Origin: Hyalella azteca
Taxonomy: Eukaryota > Arthropoda > Malacostraca > Amphipoda > Hyalellidae
Reading direction: 5' to 3'
DNA: 64,000 bases
Assembly: GCF_000764305.2 (NCBI RefSeq)
Contig: NW_025946706.1
Coordinates: forward strand, 124,001 to 188,000
Within the stretch, counting starts at the first letter, position 1, and every line of letters starts with the position of its first letter. Made by a program: the position numbers and the translations under genes. The notes under the pieces were generated by a model. It was not told where the DNA came from. It did no database searches and saw only the letters and a program-made list of their open reading frames with translations. Positions 25,186 through 56,400 of the stretch are shown piece after piece.

Positions 25186-25745
25186 TATATTCATACCCGA
25201 AGTCTTAAAATCAATTATAAAAAAAAAAAAAAATTAACTGTTTATACCTAATTGTTGCTAGCAGGAGAACTAATTCTTAGTTCCTTTGAACTGCTTGAAA
25301 TCTATTGGTTTCTTTGGCTATGAGATGACACGACACAGCTTTACCGCAACTTCGAGAAGACGTCTTCATTAGATGATTCTATGAAAATATTTTCCAACCG
25401 TCCAAAGAACGTACATAGGTGATAGGATGATACGACTTAGGAGTGGTAGGACGGTAGGACTCAATGAAGTTGGGATTATTGATCTGTATTTGATGAACAC
25501 TTGATAAAGTATGGAAACGTGTGGGCGTGGCTGTTACTGGGATTATGTATGGAATGGATGTTATTGCATGGAATGATCGCGAGCTTGATAAGTTCAATTA
25601 AGTTGGAGGTTGTACTTGTAGTCTTGTACGGTTGTACCTACAGAATAGGATTAGGAATTTTAGGATAGCTAGAGACCTCGAGTCAGTCGAGTGGCACTTA
25701 AGTTGGAAGTTGGAGTTGGGGCCCCTAGGGCCTAGATCACCGTCA

Positions 25746-25880
25746 TTGGAATTTTCCTACTTGTTCCTGAAATCTTGCGGCTCCAGTGTGAATGTCAATG
25801 TGACAAATTTTTATTACAATTGGAATCTTGCTGCCCAATCGTGCACTTTTGTTAACAATTAGATAGGAGGTAATTCATCA
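25746..25880 (+). repeat. Second copy of the dispersed repeat at 21636
   Basis: Shares GGAATTTTCCTACT, TGTGACAAATTTTTA and the CTTTTGTTAACAATTAGATA block with 21636-21760, in the same order. It carries a short insertion around 25790-25800. Confidence 0.75.
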
Positions 25881-26119
25881 ATATTTTCATCTGGCGCCAG
25901 CTGCCAGGGTGTAGAAGGTGGAAGCAGTGTCGCCAATATATGGGTTTTTAAGCCCAAAGCGTTGCCGAATGCCGACCATTTTCAAAATGCGTCGCTGGGT
26001 AATTTTTAATGAAAAGCCATTTACGCAATTTATGCTGAGTAATGAAAAACTATTTACAAGGTTGCATTGATTCCGTCCGTATTCCGTCCGCGCTTCAAAT
26101 TCTAGGTACTGATACGTAA

Positions 26120-26300
26120 CATAGTGGCAAAGCAGAGTTTTTTTAGACTCTTCCTCAAGTTCATTTTTGAGTCCTATAAGTAGACCAGTAAAGTATCTTG
26201 GATACCAGAATTATCATACATAAGAAATTGGTTTAAATCTTGAGTAAATTAGGAAATTAAAAATGAACTGATTCTAAAAAATCACTGGTTTGCCACTATG
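26120..26300 (+). mobile_element. hAT-like MITE, copy 4, with perfect 8-bp TSD
   Basis: A 181-bp element with inverted ends CATAGTGGCAAA...TTTGCCACTATG; the inverted repeats extend about 28 bp with few mismatches. It is flanked by the identical 8-mer ATACGTAA (26112-26119 and 26301-26308). This is the best reference copy of the family. Confidence 0.95.
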
Positions 26301-28505
26301 ATACGTAATGCCGTCATCCATGTGTTCGGATTCCGTTCGGCGTTTGCTGTGTGAGCTGTATTGGAATACAACACGGCTTTGATTCCATGGTCAGGAAGAT
26401 GTGCCAGGTGCGCGGGAATTTATATTGTCATTTTAACGACCTGCGCGGTGCGCCGCACTATGCCGGTAATACAAATGCGCCGTGCGCTGACAGCGCCGTA
26501 CTTTTAGAAAGCTAAAATAGTTTAAATATGGACGTGCGGCAATGCAAATTATGTAATCACACTATACCGTACACACAAACGTGTATCCGCACTGTGTTGT
26601 GCCAGTTGTGGTTGGATACGAGTTAACTAGATTGCTACCACGTCAACTCAGGACTCAGGTTCTAAGAGTCAGCACAGTAATGAGACAAAGCAGAGAATTT
26701 TTTAGACTCTCCCTCAAGTAGGAGGAAGTTCAAACTTCAGAGGTGGAACTAAATGCAGTAAATTTGCAGTAAATCAGAAAATACCAGAAAAATACCAGAT
26801 TTAGGCATATATAACCGTACCAGATCTAAAATATTCATACCAGACAGATTTTGAAAATACCAGATTTGTGAAATCTGGTATAGAAATATACCATCTGGCA
26901 ATGCTGGTTCAGCGTTACTTGAAATCGTCTACAGACGATGTTGCCATTCCATTCAGATGAAAACTGTGTCTAAATCAAAACTGTGTCGGACGGCTCCGCG
27001 GCCTGCGCCGAGTGCTGCGCGGCGCGGAATCGATGACCGTGATTTGCACGAACATCTGCGCGAACAAAATATAATTAGATTGATTTACGCGAGAAATTTC
27101 CCCGTTTATATACATCTTCCTGAGTGTGGCTTTGATTTAGAACACTAATGAATATTGAACACTACTTACTTACGCTTTTAATTAATAACTATTAACCCTT
27201 TCACGGGTAACTGGGGTAAGTTACCATTTATAATCACTTGAAATCGCGTCACAAAAAGCATCACCACAGCTTCCTGTTTGTTTTTGAGGCATCTTTATAA
27301 TGCCTCAGTCAATCACTAATTATCTGACCATCGTTCTATCTATAGCATCACCAGCTGCAAAGTCCACAAATTGAAATATGAGCATTTAAATGAAGGTTTT
27401 GACTCGGACAATGGAATTGACGCTCTTTCCGCATTTTCTTCAAAATTTGGAAGTATCAATATATATATTTATTTATTTTGGCAACTTGATTAAATTTATT
27501 TAAATTTAATTTTTATGTTTTTAATTTTTCATTTGCATAAACTGAACTTAAATTATAAAGAAAAATTTTGTGTACTGATGGCATTTATTGAATTCTTCAA
27601 GTGTGATTTAAACCTTCAATAGGCAAAATTTGCAAAAATTTATATAAATAAATATATTGTATAATACTTCTTACTTTCTTGAAATGGTTTCTGAAATTTT
27701 AATTTCTGGATATTTCAATGCTTGCCCGCTAAAGAGTTAAGCTTTTAATTAAGCAAAGTTTAATTTTTGTACACAACTTGGAACGATCTGTGTGTGTCCA
27801 ATTCAAGTTGTGACAGAATTAGTTTTCATGTGTCTAAATCCATTTCTCAACTTAATCATCTATTAATTTATTTACCACTTGAAATCAGCACATACAAGTA
27901 TACTTAAAGGATTCCTAATATATTCACAGATGTATTTAAAAGTCTCAAACCATAATATTCCTCCTATACAGTTATTCACTATTCAGTAGAGCAAGGTCAA
28001 CTGTCAAATTTGACACATTTTTTGATGATCTCACTGGGTAGCGTGCATTGTCTCTCTTTGGATCTCAATATTTCCCCGCTAGATGGCCAAGACCTAGTGT
28101 TTTGGCAGTAGTTTGACGCACAAATGTATGACGTCACCATTTCAACCATCAACGAACGCATGGAACTAAAACAAAGCTTAATATAAAGAAAAAATTAGAG
28201 AGGTGACGGAATTACCCACAATGTCAGAATATACCGCGTTTACCCTATATTAAATGCAAGAATTACAATCTAAATGTGTCGGCAAGATCTTCTAAAGGCG
28301 TAAATTTTGCTACTGAAGCATTGCCAAAGAGCTTGCAATATTCATCCACTCCCTGCACAGTGGATCTGGTGGAAATCTTGCAATTCCGGAAATGGTGGGA
28401 AAGCTCTAGTCGTGGCTCTAAAGGCAGGGCTGGAAAAGTCCTATTTTTTCTGAAATATAGTGGCTTTAATATCATATAATTTCAGTAGGTATGAAATATT
28501 GCAGC
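26301..28505. other. Intergenic sequence with MITE fragment and hairpin
   Basis: A solo 5' fragment of the MITE lies at about 26677-26720. A perfect 11-bp-arm hairpin with a 3-nt loop sits at 26857-26881 (ATACCAGATTT / AAATCTGGTAT). The rest is AT-rich with no exon. Confidence 0.5.
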
Positions 28506-28692
28506 CATAGTGGCAAAGGAGAGAGTTTTTTAGACTCTCTCTCAAGTTCACTTTTGAGTTCTATAAGTAGACCAGCAAAGTATCATGGATACCACTACCG
28601 TCTACCAGCATGATCATACTTAAGAAATTGGTTAAAATCTTGAGTAAATTAAAAATGAACTGATTCTAAAAAATCTCTGGTTTATCACTATG
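28506..28692 (+). mobile_element. hAT-like MITE, copy 5, with perfect 8-bp TSD
   Basis: A 187-bp element starting CATAGTGGCAAAGGAG and ending GGTTTATCACTATG. It is flanked by identical ATTGCAGC (28498-28505 and 28693-28700). Confidence 0.94.
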
Positions 28693-29224
28693 ATTGCAGC
28701 TCCAATGTCATGTAATTTTTGTTTGATAAAAAAAAAATAGCAGTTTGCACTCCGCAAATATGTCATTTTGTAAAATTTCCTAATTATGCAATCAGCACTT
28801 TTTCAATGATCCCGCTAAAACATCCTGCACACCAAAACAACAAGTCAACCTAAAATGCTTATTTATAGATCACGTAGTTGCGGTTATGTCAGAGCGGTCA
28901 GACCACATTATCATGTGATCAGTTGCCACTCGAGTGAAGAAAAATTTCAGTGTTGACTGTTTTTAGGGTAAAATTAGAGATTAGGGCTAGGGGTAACACG
29001 TGCACAGTCTTGGTAAAAAATTGCGGCTGCTGGCTCATAAATGGCTTTTAATGGCTGAGATATGGAATTCACGGCTCAAATAAATTAAATCACGGCTGGC
29101 AAATACATGAAACCATGGCTCCAAAAATTCAATAGTGGCTTGCCAAGTAGATATATTCCATGCCTGCTTTGGGTAGATGTTTTCCATGCTTACATAGATT
29201 GACTGCTGTTGAGGCATTGAGAGG

Positions 29225-30075
29225 TGATATAGTATGGAGCACGTTTAATGAGAGAAGAATGAAAGCAGCACTGAGATACAAACATTACAAAGTATGACTG
29301 GAAAGAATGAATGATGAATGTTGGGCATGAAAGATGTATACCTGTGGAGCATGAGGGTGAGTAAATGGAATCTTCAATCGTGTCATTCACTAGTACACAA
29401 ATGTGACTTGAATGAGATATGGGCCTACCCAGTGCATAATAGACAAGGAGATGAATGGTTAATGACTGCACAGGGTGTAACTGGAATAGAGTGGAATGTC
29501 AAAGAATGGAAGAAAGAGATTGAAAAGAGAGTGAGAATATGCAGTTTAAAAGTATGAAAGCAAGGAATGGAAAGAAAGGATAGCCTCAAGAAGCTATACA
29601 GGATGAAAGAAATGCCAAAGTATGAATGCATTTATGATGGTAGCAGGGGTGGGGATCTAATGTTATGTGTGAAAGCAAATGCCTTAAGTGTGAATGCACA
29701 AACACAGGTGGAATGAAAGAAGGGAAATTATCTGTTTCATGTGCAACAAAGGTGGGAGAGAAACGGTGGAACACCTGATGATGGAGTGTGAAGTGTATGA
29801 GAGTGAAAGACTGGAAATGATTGGAGTGATACTGAATGAGAGAGGTGAGGGTGATCGTGTGACATATGAGAGAACAGGAGATGAATGAATGGCAATGATG
29901 GTGGGCCTGTCACCAGGGGCAACCACTGCCATGACTGATAGTGGTAAGTGCTTTTCAGAGGGTGCATGGAAAATGAGGGAGAGGAGGAGGCTGGAGAGAA
30001 TGGAGGCAAAGAGGGTGTAAAGAAATGAGCAATAAAAAGTAAAAGAATGGTAATAATAATAATAATAATAACAAT
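29225..30075 (+). pseudogene. Degenerate LINE 3' end with (TAA)n tail
   Basis: Frame-broken translation. Around 29700-29890 it reads RWNERREIICFMCNKGG, then ETVEHLMMECEVYESER, a C-x2-C...H...C pattern typical of the C-terminal zinc-binding part of non-LTR retrotransposon ORF2. Upstream pieces such as ERRMKAALRYKHYK fit the preceding region. The element ends in TAATAATAATAATAATAATAA (about 30049-30070), a tail type known for I-clade LINEs; the clade is inferred. It is a dead copy. Confidence 0.65.
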
Positions 30076-31569
30076 TGAATGTAAAGAAAAACAAAGTATT
30101 ATCTAGTGTGCTGGGAGCTAATAAGACTTGTATGACAAATGTCCAAAACTACCGTGCAATAAGTGGGACCTACCAATAACCAACAAAAGAGCATATTTAA
30201 ATTGAAAGTATTCTCTCTCTCCCCTTTACCATCCCCTGTTTCTTTTATTTCATCAACCTATAGCTTGCATCTAAAACTTACACAAACCATCTTGCATCTA
30301 AAACTTACACAAACTTGTCTCAATACCGTGAATCCTGTACCTGTCTCCTCTTTTTCCCCCCCTCCTTATGCCAAATTAAATATAAAAATTAACATTTTAA
30401 ATGAATGTGTGATGCATGGCAGCTAGCTGAGACAAAGGCCTGATGTCTGAAGATATTTTTCAGCATCACCACGCTCCAAATCCACTTGGGAGGCTTAACC
30501 TTGCAGCTCGTAGTCGTAGGAGTGTAGGACCACTTGTCCACCATACTATAAAAAGTTTAGTTTAGAGTTTAGACTCGGTTTTCTTTAACAATATCAAACA
30601 ACATGATCAAATCACAAAAATTTTAATATTGCTGCTTAGTTAATATTGAGAAGAAAAATTATATAACTTGCATGATATATTAAATCATTGCAATTTTCAA
30701 CAGTATTTAACCTTATTGGTTATTGGTAGCAGATTTTTTAAGCATCCGTGCCCTGGCTGGAGGCTGGATCCATTGAAACTGGGAATGGTACCATAACCTG
30801 ATTGTTGGGATGTCAAAAAATTAAAAATTAAAAATTCCTGAGCTCACTGTGCTCACAGACCATTTCACTTAACTTCATGGTCCTTGCTTAAGGCTTAATT
30901 AATTTATGAAAAACATACATCTATGCCTGCAAGTCTTGAAAATCACTCGTGAATGACTGTTGTCAGCATTAATTGTTTCATGCAGGGTGGAATTAAAGAG
31001 GGCTAATACAGAATATCTGAACATGTACACATATCATATTGGATCTTAAAATGTAAACTTCTAAAGCAAGAATTTCCTTTTTCCTTTGGAATATCCTTTT
31101 TTATGTTTGAAATATAAGCATTAAGCAGTTATAACATAATATCATTCTGATTTGTTCTTAGTATATATACAGTTTTCAAAGTGTTGGCTGTACTGTAACT
31201 AAAGCAGGCTATAATCTCCTTTGTGATTAATCTCCTTAAGTGCATGGCTGTATGTTGCTCCTAATTGTAAATGTTTAGAGCTTTTTCTGTTTCTGTTTCA
31301 TGTTGTTTCTGTTTCATGAAAATGTTTAAAGCTTTCTGTTTTTCATGAAATAATTTGGTCTCCTCAACAAAGCTTACAAAATATGTCCAAGATCATATCA
31401 AACAGAGACTCCTAGATTACAAAAGGATGGACTTGAGAAGAATCCATTGTGGTGTGCTAACAAGAAATACTAAGGGCTTCAAAAGAGTTCATTAAAATAA
31501 GGACTTCATTATTGAAGTCATACCTCATGTTTCTTATTGCATAAACAAAATTTTTATCTTGAATTCAAC
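30076..31569. other. BRPF upstream region
   Basis: AT-rich region 5' of the BRPF start codon. It should contain the promoter and any noncoding exons, but no unambiguous promoter element was seen. Confidence 0.45.
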
Positions 31570-50340
<18,771 letters not shown>

Positions 50341-50524
50341 CCAACTACTTCTTAAGATAGTCTATATAATGCGAGAGAACACGACAGTGCCTGTACATAG
50401 TTCACGTCGTCTGTAGATAACGAGAGCTGAGTTGTGATATTATATTTCTGGCGCGGAGCACGAGATCTAATATGTTTTATGTAGTTACTAATTTAAGTAG
50501 AAATTTAAACGTTATTTTTCATTC

Positions 50525-50812
50525 ATGAATCGTGGTTGGATCTTAGATTTTTTCAGCGTCATTAAAGGCAAACTCTTTGTTCACAACACTAACAAGATGA
50601 TGGATTGGAGTCCATTAGATTGCCGGTACAAGGTTAGTTTCGTACTCCTCAAGGACAAGTATTGCCCTTCGCTGATAATATCAAGTGAAACCCTGCGGTT
50701 CGTAAATCGGACAGACTGCCTATTGGTGCATTTGACAGGTTCCGCTAGGCGAGTTGAAGTCGCACGTTTAGTACACTCTCACTTGAATGCAGGGATAACA
50801 TGGACTAAATAA
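50525..50812 (+). CDS. Small open frame convergent with Rep in copy A
   Basis: 95 codons, not recognised. It lies within the duplicated element on the strand opposite Rep and points toward the Rep 3' end, the gene order used by circovirus-like genomes. It lacks the Arg-rich N-terminus and the length expected of a capsid. The copy at 57803 has an early stop. It may be non-coding. Confidence 0.25.
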   Translation: MNRGWILDFFSVIKGKLFVHNTNKMMDWSPLDCRYKVSFVLLKDKYCPSLIISSETLRFVNRTDCLLVHLTGSARRVEVARLVHSHLNAGITWTK

Positions 50813-51370
50813 GCGAATTTCTTTCCTAGAAGCATAGGCTTTGTTTTGTGATTATTCTAGGTTTGGGCAAACAACACTTTATTCGTCATGGGGACATTGT
50901 TCAAAGTACAATAATTCAGGTTCATACCAACAGCACTAATAACTATGGCTTATTCACGGGAAAAGGAAATAGAATGAAGTATATACAATCTCCTTTCATT
51001 GTAATCAAATAGCGAATAGGTTGCTATAAGTAAACTTAAAATAATACTAGTGTCAAACTAACCTATGTTCATAAATTATCATAAATACTCCTTAGTAATC
51101 GTCGGCCGAGAATTTATACGCAGTTTGTGCATAAATTGCATTCTGATAAGTCTTCTTAAAGAAGAATGAGCAAGTCAGTAACAAGGTTACATCAGTTGTT
51201 GAAAATGGATACTTCCTATTCCAGCAAATGATTCATGAGAAGGGGTCAACGTAGTAAGATTCTACGAGCCACTATAAAATGAAACTAACCGTTTGGCGTA
51301 TCCATTACGTCAAAAATTAACCAATAATCTTCTACTAACCATCAACTGGCTATCGGAATGTGTGTGATCA

Positions 51371-52561
51371 CTACGGAACACTGGAGTACGACTCGCAGCA
51401 GCTCGACGAACTGTCGTCGCTGTTCTTCTGAGTCGCCAAGGTAGCGTTCACCCCCCATAGGGTGAAAGTACTTGTCACTTCAGAGTTGTGCAGTGAGCGC
51501 AGCAAGTATTGTCGCAAGTTGAAATTTTCGCCCAGTCGGGGTATTTTTGGTGGGGGAACAAATGGCCGAAGGTCAGCGGTTGAATAAATGGGCGATTTAT
51601 CGAGGTTAGTGAAGTCACCTTCTCCCAGATATACTATATCCCAACGATCTTGCGAAAGTTGTTCTGTAGCTGGTAGAGAGTTGGAAAATACAACTACAGG
51701 GCATGGATGAAATCTCTTTATGGATCCGTTATACTTTCCGGATACGATGTATCCATTTTTCACTGCTTCGAGAACGTCGTAGTCGAAGTGATCTTTCGAG
51801 GCTCTGCTGCAGTCGAAACATACTCCAGTGGGCGCATCTGACAACAGAGCACAAACGTCTCTTGTGCCTATCAAACCATCCAGCAAGTCGTACGCGTAGA
51901 GGATATTCAAATAATTAGCAAACCACGTTTTGCCCGCGTTTCCTGCTCCATCGTAGACCCACAGTATCTGTCGCTGTGTTTGGTCGACTAATTTCATAAA
52001 ACATTGATATTGCCAGCGGCAAAGCTTGCTGTGTTTCCAAGCCATGAAAAAATCATGCTGGGTTCTGATTTTCTTCACGTATCTGGCTGTCTCCTCATAA
52101 TATCTTGAACGAAGAGAAAATTCTTTGCTGACTCTGACGATGGGCGCATGTTTGCCAAGCAGGCCGGCCACCACCATCCCAACGCTTGCTAATTTAGTCC
52201 TATTTGTCTTCTTGGGCAAAGACGTCAGCGACTCCCAATCTCCGACGGTTTCAAAGTTTCCATTTTTTGTGCAGTACAAATAGTTGAAATATGGAGGGCT
52301 TGATGCGCATTCCCAATGAGCTTCAGGTAGAATTCGCTGAGTGAAAGAAAGTCTGTGCGATCTTATAAATTCGACGTACCCTTGCAAATGTGGTGTTCCA
52401 GACACCGACTTTTCGAATCCCCACACCGCTCTCTTCACCTTGAACTCTGGCGAAGAGAAATGTTCTACGTAATTTAAGAGAGGGTCGTAGTTGTTGTAAG
52501 TAAATACCCATCTTGAAGTTTGCCTCGTGATACGAGTCGGATCACCGGTTCGAATTTTCAT
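51371..52561 (-). CDS. Circovirus-like (CRESS-DNA) Rep, endogenous, intact frame
   Basis: Rolling-circle replication initiator homologue of 396 residues. HUH endonuclease motifs: FTYNNY (20-25), HLQGYVEF (58-65) and YCTKNG with catalytic Tyr96 and Lys99. Superfamily 3 helicase part: Walker A GAGNAGKT (205-212), a Walker-B-like CFD at 248-250, and motif C VVFSNS (290-295). Circovirus Reps are about 300 residues, so the Ser-rich C-terminus is an extension. ATG at 52561; a splice-acceptor-like CTGATTTCAG lies about 23 nt upstream and is kept in the second copy. No frame break was seen. It could be a recent integration, a mobile element or a retained host gene. Confidence 0.9.
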   Translation of the reverse strand: MKIRTGDPTRITRQTSRWVFTYNNYDPLLNYVEHFSSPEFKVKRAVWGFEKSVSGTPHLQGYVEFIRSHRLSFTQRILPEAHWECASSPPYFNYLYCTKNGNFETVGDWESLTSLPKKTNRTKLASVGMVVAGLLGKHAPIVRVSKEFSLRSRYYEETARYVKKIRTQHDFFMAWKHSKLCRWQYQCFMKLVDQTQRQILWVYDGAGNAGKTWFANYLNILYAYDLLDGLIGTRDVCALLSDAPTGVCFDCSRASKDHFDYDVLEAVKNGYIVSGKYNGSIKRFHPCPVVVFSNSLPATEQLSQDRWDIVYLGEGDFTNLDKSPIYSTADLRPFVPPPKIPRLGENFNLRQYLLRSLHNSEVTSTFTLWGVNATLATQKNSDDSSSSCCESYSSVP

Positions 52562-53659
52562 CTCTCCGCACTGTCTTCCAGCTGAAATCAGACGGGTAAG
52601 TTTTAGAAACAGAGTTAGTTTTTCCTGAAATTCTTTCCGAACTGTTTCATGGCAATTACAAATCTGTTTCTTCTCCTCTTAACCGATCAAATACGACACG
52701 ATGGGACCTATTACTTATCATGGATCATTCGTCTACATGTAGTTTTATGCCGGGAATGATTGTTTGGGTTTGTATTGTACTACCATGCGACATCGAGCAC
52801 AAAATTCATAGTAAGTGTTGAAATATCTCGTGCAGCAAAGTGCCAACATCGGGCACAAAGGATACAATAAATCTACTGTAGTTTGTGTCGAGACCTACGG
52901 TAACTTATAATCCGTTGCAAAGATTAAACCTAGCTTCGCTCAAGTCCTCGATCACTAATTTTGTAAACAAATTATTTACTTGACCTAAATTAATTGCTTG
53001 CAGTTTTTAAACTATCGTATGCTCTTCGTAACTTTCTTGTCTGATTTTCGCGTAAGCAATCCCTGCCTGCGAGTTCGACTAGCGTCTGACAACTAAGTTA
53101 CCCACAAAAGTAACAGAAACCTGGTGAAGCACTGACGATTTGTGGAGATTGCAGGAATCACTAAAATGTTCGAAAACAAGTTCACTTCCAATCATTGGTA
53201 ATGATCGATTTGATATCAAGTCATTTCCACGCTCCGAGAAACGAAATATAAAACTTACCAGTTTTGACTATCTCGAGGATGTCCAGTTTACGTTGCTAAA
53301 TCTTGCAGTAGATGAAGTGGAAGTCCGATCTCATGATCAAACACTGTAGTCACTGAGCAGAAGACCAGAAAGTGTCGGTTCGATAAAAAACGTGCGCGCT
53401 TTACCTCGCTATGAAATTTCTAATCGGATCAAAAAACGGCTTTTCATCTTCTTCGAAGTTTAATTGTTAAAAATTGTAATGATTATTCCTTGCGCAGAGG
53501 AACGTTTTTTAACTGTGTCTGTCAATTTTACCATATCATAAAGATAGAAAATTGTATTTTTTTTTCTGTTCAATACTAATTGTAATTATCAATGGGCTAA
53601 CTGGAACTCATGGGCACTAAATTGAGAACATGGTTGTTATATATTCATGAAATTATTTT

Positions 53660-54145
53660 GAATAATATATGTTTAAAAATTACTTTTTAAAGACAACACT
53701 TCTAAAGAATCCAGTGTCTCCAATGTTACAGATGTACAATGAATTTCTCATTTTATTTTCGAATATTAAAAAATTAATTTTTCAATTTTTTAATGTATAA
53801 AATTTTGTTTCGAAATTATTTATTCTGTCAGTTGATTCATGCATTGCCTCTGACTTTACACAAGTGTGCAAAATTTCAGATCAATCGGACAGGTAAAAGT
53901 ATGTCAAATATCAGTTATAAGATTTGTACTTGACAAAATTATTTGTTCAATTTAATTTTTAATACAAAAAAAACATTTTTTAAATCATTTATTTTATCAT
54001 TTGATTCATGCATTGTCTTCAACTTAACCCAAGTGTGCAATATTTCAGATCAATAAGATAAGTAGAAGTGTGTTAAATTTCGATTACAAGATTTGTAGCA
54101 GACAGACAAACAAGAAGTGAAGTTAAAGAGAAGTGTTGCAATAAA
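53660..54145 (-). repeat. Family X copy, reverse, abutting Rep element A
   Basis: Reverse-oriented family X (AAAGACAACACTTCTAAAG at its left end, AAAGAGAAGTGTTG at its right). It directly follows the right end of element A. A reverse copy also directly precedes element B at 57300-57785. Confidence 0.85.
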
Positions 54146-56050
54146 AACTGACATTGAACGCGATCGTGTCCATTTGCAGATGTGAATCAATCAACATAAA
54201 TTTAATTGACGTATTTTCTGCTGAAAAATTTATTTTTTCTAATGTTTTTACGTCGACTTAATCTCATATTTTCAATGGAAAAAATTGACATTTGAGGCAA
54301 ACCTGTTGTTATTAATCCAGAAAATGATCGCCAGTTTCTGACACCAAAATATACCGTTATGTGTTTCGTATAGCTACCGCAAATCGGTTAAATTTTCCTC
54401 GGCCAGGAGCCTATTATTTTGAAAGCTCTCGCCAAAACACAACATCTGCCATCAATTAGTTCCTACTGAACATGTTCGTAACATTTATAAAAGAAATGAA
54501 GTTTGCTGACGCCTTAACAACGTTTAAACAGTCTGCCGCGTATATTTGTCAATTTCGCGGTGAAAAAAGTTCAGTATCGTATCGATTCATCGAGTATATA
54601 GATTATTTGTTAATAAGATTAACTTTGAAGAATACAAAAACTGTCTGTTTTGCAATGATGCATCAACGAACTTTGATGGCCTAGGTATCCGCACTTGCCA
54701 TTGTATACATCAACGCACGTTCATGTATCATTTCTAATAATTATATTATCTAAGGGGACGATAGAGCTACTATTGAGTACCGCACCGGGTCTTCTTTGAT
54801 GGAAAGATGTAGCCTCAATCATGTTTGGTTGTGGCAGTTGGCTCGGCTTCTACTTAGAAACGCTGGTAAAGCTTAGACGCAGCACGTGTTTAAAGTTTCA
54901 GTTCGATAAATTTATTCGGGATCTTGAAGTAGAACCTCGAAAGTAGCACTTCAAGTGGCTGCTCTTGTACCTAGAGCTCACGTCATCGGTTACGGTTCAA
55001 TCATTGTTGATCCTCTTCTTCGAAGTTTGACAATTGGACGGTTATAAATAGCTGCGGTGGTTAGATTAGCAGCATAGCACCGTGGTGAAACTTTTATAGC
55101 GAGAGCTACCCGTGGTACTCTCTCACCTTCTTTAAACTATGACGTCACCTGAGTAAACGATGTTATGAGTTCGTATCCACTTGAAACCGTTGAAAGCAGT
55201 CCGGCCACCTTTTCCTTATGCATTCCTAAGGTTATGTAGGTCCTATTTTGGTCAAAATCGTATTAATGAAATTTTTGCACTGATGATGGAGTCGGACTCC
55301 GATAAGTTTTCACTGCGGACAAAATGATTTTTTTTTGGCGTTTTCTTCGATTTAAATGCTTAGTTCATATGACAAGCTGCAACGAATCCGTCATTTCCTA
55401 ATCTAAAGTAGAATTGACTTTGCATATAAATTAAAAAACAACCCACACTTTATCTAACTATGACAATTTGGAATGCTGGAATTTATGCAGAATTTTTTAC
55501 AAATTTTCATAAAACATTGAACGAGTATTAATTAATTGACCAAACCTTCATTACTGCATTTCTCCTAACAATAATTAATGCTCTGTAAGTCCGACTGAGG
55601 AAAGTCTAATTCTCAGCTCGGATTTTTTTTTTTTTTTTTTTTGTAGAAGGCCGTAGACTGATTTTCGGATAGATGAAACATAGAATAAATTTTCATCTTA
55701 ATGCATTACCTAAATATTGATCGAAAAGAGGGCTAACTAGTTTCCACGTTAATTAAAATGATTGGATGTGCTATACTGATGTTTAAAATGTATTCTCAAT
55801 TCATGTAAAGAAAAGAGCACTTTTTGCCCTCATGTGATGGTGCCCTCATTTTGATGGTGACTTCAAATCTTAATTCCGCACCAAAGGATGGGCAACTCAG
55901 ACGTCGTCCACCGCATGTAGATTGGGTCTCTATAAACAAAATTGGCGGAGCCTCACATACACGACATACATACGACATTCACCAGATGCAAACGATCAGT
56001 CACATGCAGGTTATATCAATCATACAGATTGATACCGTGCCTTTCAGTTA
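54146..56050. other. Spacer between the Rep elements, no gene recognised
   Basis: Contains a 21-T run at about 55626-55646 and a hammerhead-core-like sequence at 55280-55305. A 70-codon frame (54472-54684) and the start of a 149-codon frame (55824) show no motif. Confidence 0.5.
55280..55305 (+). ncRNA. Degenerate hammerhead-ribozyme-like core
   Basis: CTGATGA is followed by a GGAGT-CGG-ACTCC hairpin and GATAAG where an active core would have GAAA. A related sequence occurs at 62164-62190 beside Penelope fragments. Penelope-like elements are known to carry hammerhead motifs. Stems I and III could not be established, and this copy is probably inactive. Confidence 0.3.
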
Positions 56051-56054
56051 CAAG

Positions 56055-56400
56055 AAAACAATCACTTATTCGCCACATGCGACCGATCACTTGTTCGCCA
56101 TATGCACACGATTAATTATTCGCCGTCACATACGATTAATTATTCGCCACGGGCAAGCGCCACGTGTGAGCGATCACCTATTCGCCGCATGCCCAAGATT
56201 AGTTATTCGCCATACACACGCGATCAATTATTTGCCACGTGCGAGTGATCAGTTATTCGCCACGCGCACATGATTAGTTATTCGCCATTTATATACGATC
56301 GACTAATCGCCTCCTGCAAACGATCAATTATTCGTCAACTATTCGCCAATCTATCAACTATTCGCCACATACAAACGTACACGTTTAACGATCATTTATC
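56055..56400 (+). repeat. Degenerate ~27-bp tandem array with TTATTCGCC core
   Basis: About 12 irregular units of the form GATCAATTATTCGCCACRTGC (variable length and many substitutions). Some are truncated to CAACTATTCGCCA. It is much more decayed than the other minisatellites. Confidence 0.85.

Larger units (their letters stand above)
50508..53640 (-). mobile_element. Rep-bearing repeat element, copy A (~3.1 kb)
   Basis: Sequence from about AACGTTATTTTTC (50508) to about ATCAATGGGCTAACTGG (53608) is repeated, diverged, at 57786-60830 in the same orientation. Homology covers the Rep frame plus about 850 bp downstream and 1.05 kb upstream of it, so the unit is larger than the viral gene. I see no terminal inverted repeats. 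It starts about 170 bp after the BRPF stop codon, antisense to it. Confidence 0.8.

Noticed and set aside
55824..56273. 149-codon plus frame
   Set aside because: Its second half is the degenerate TTATTCGCC array and its first half has no motif.
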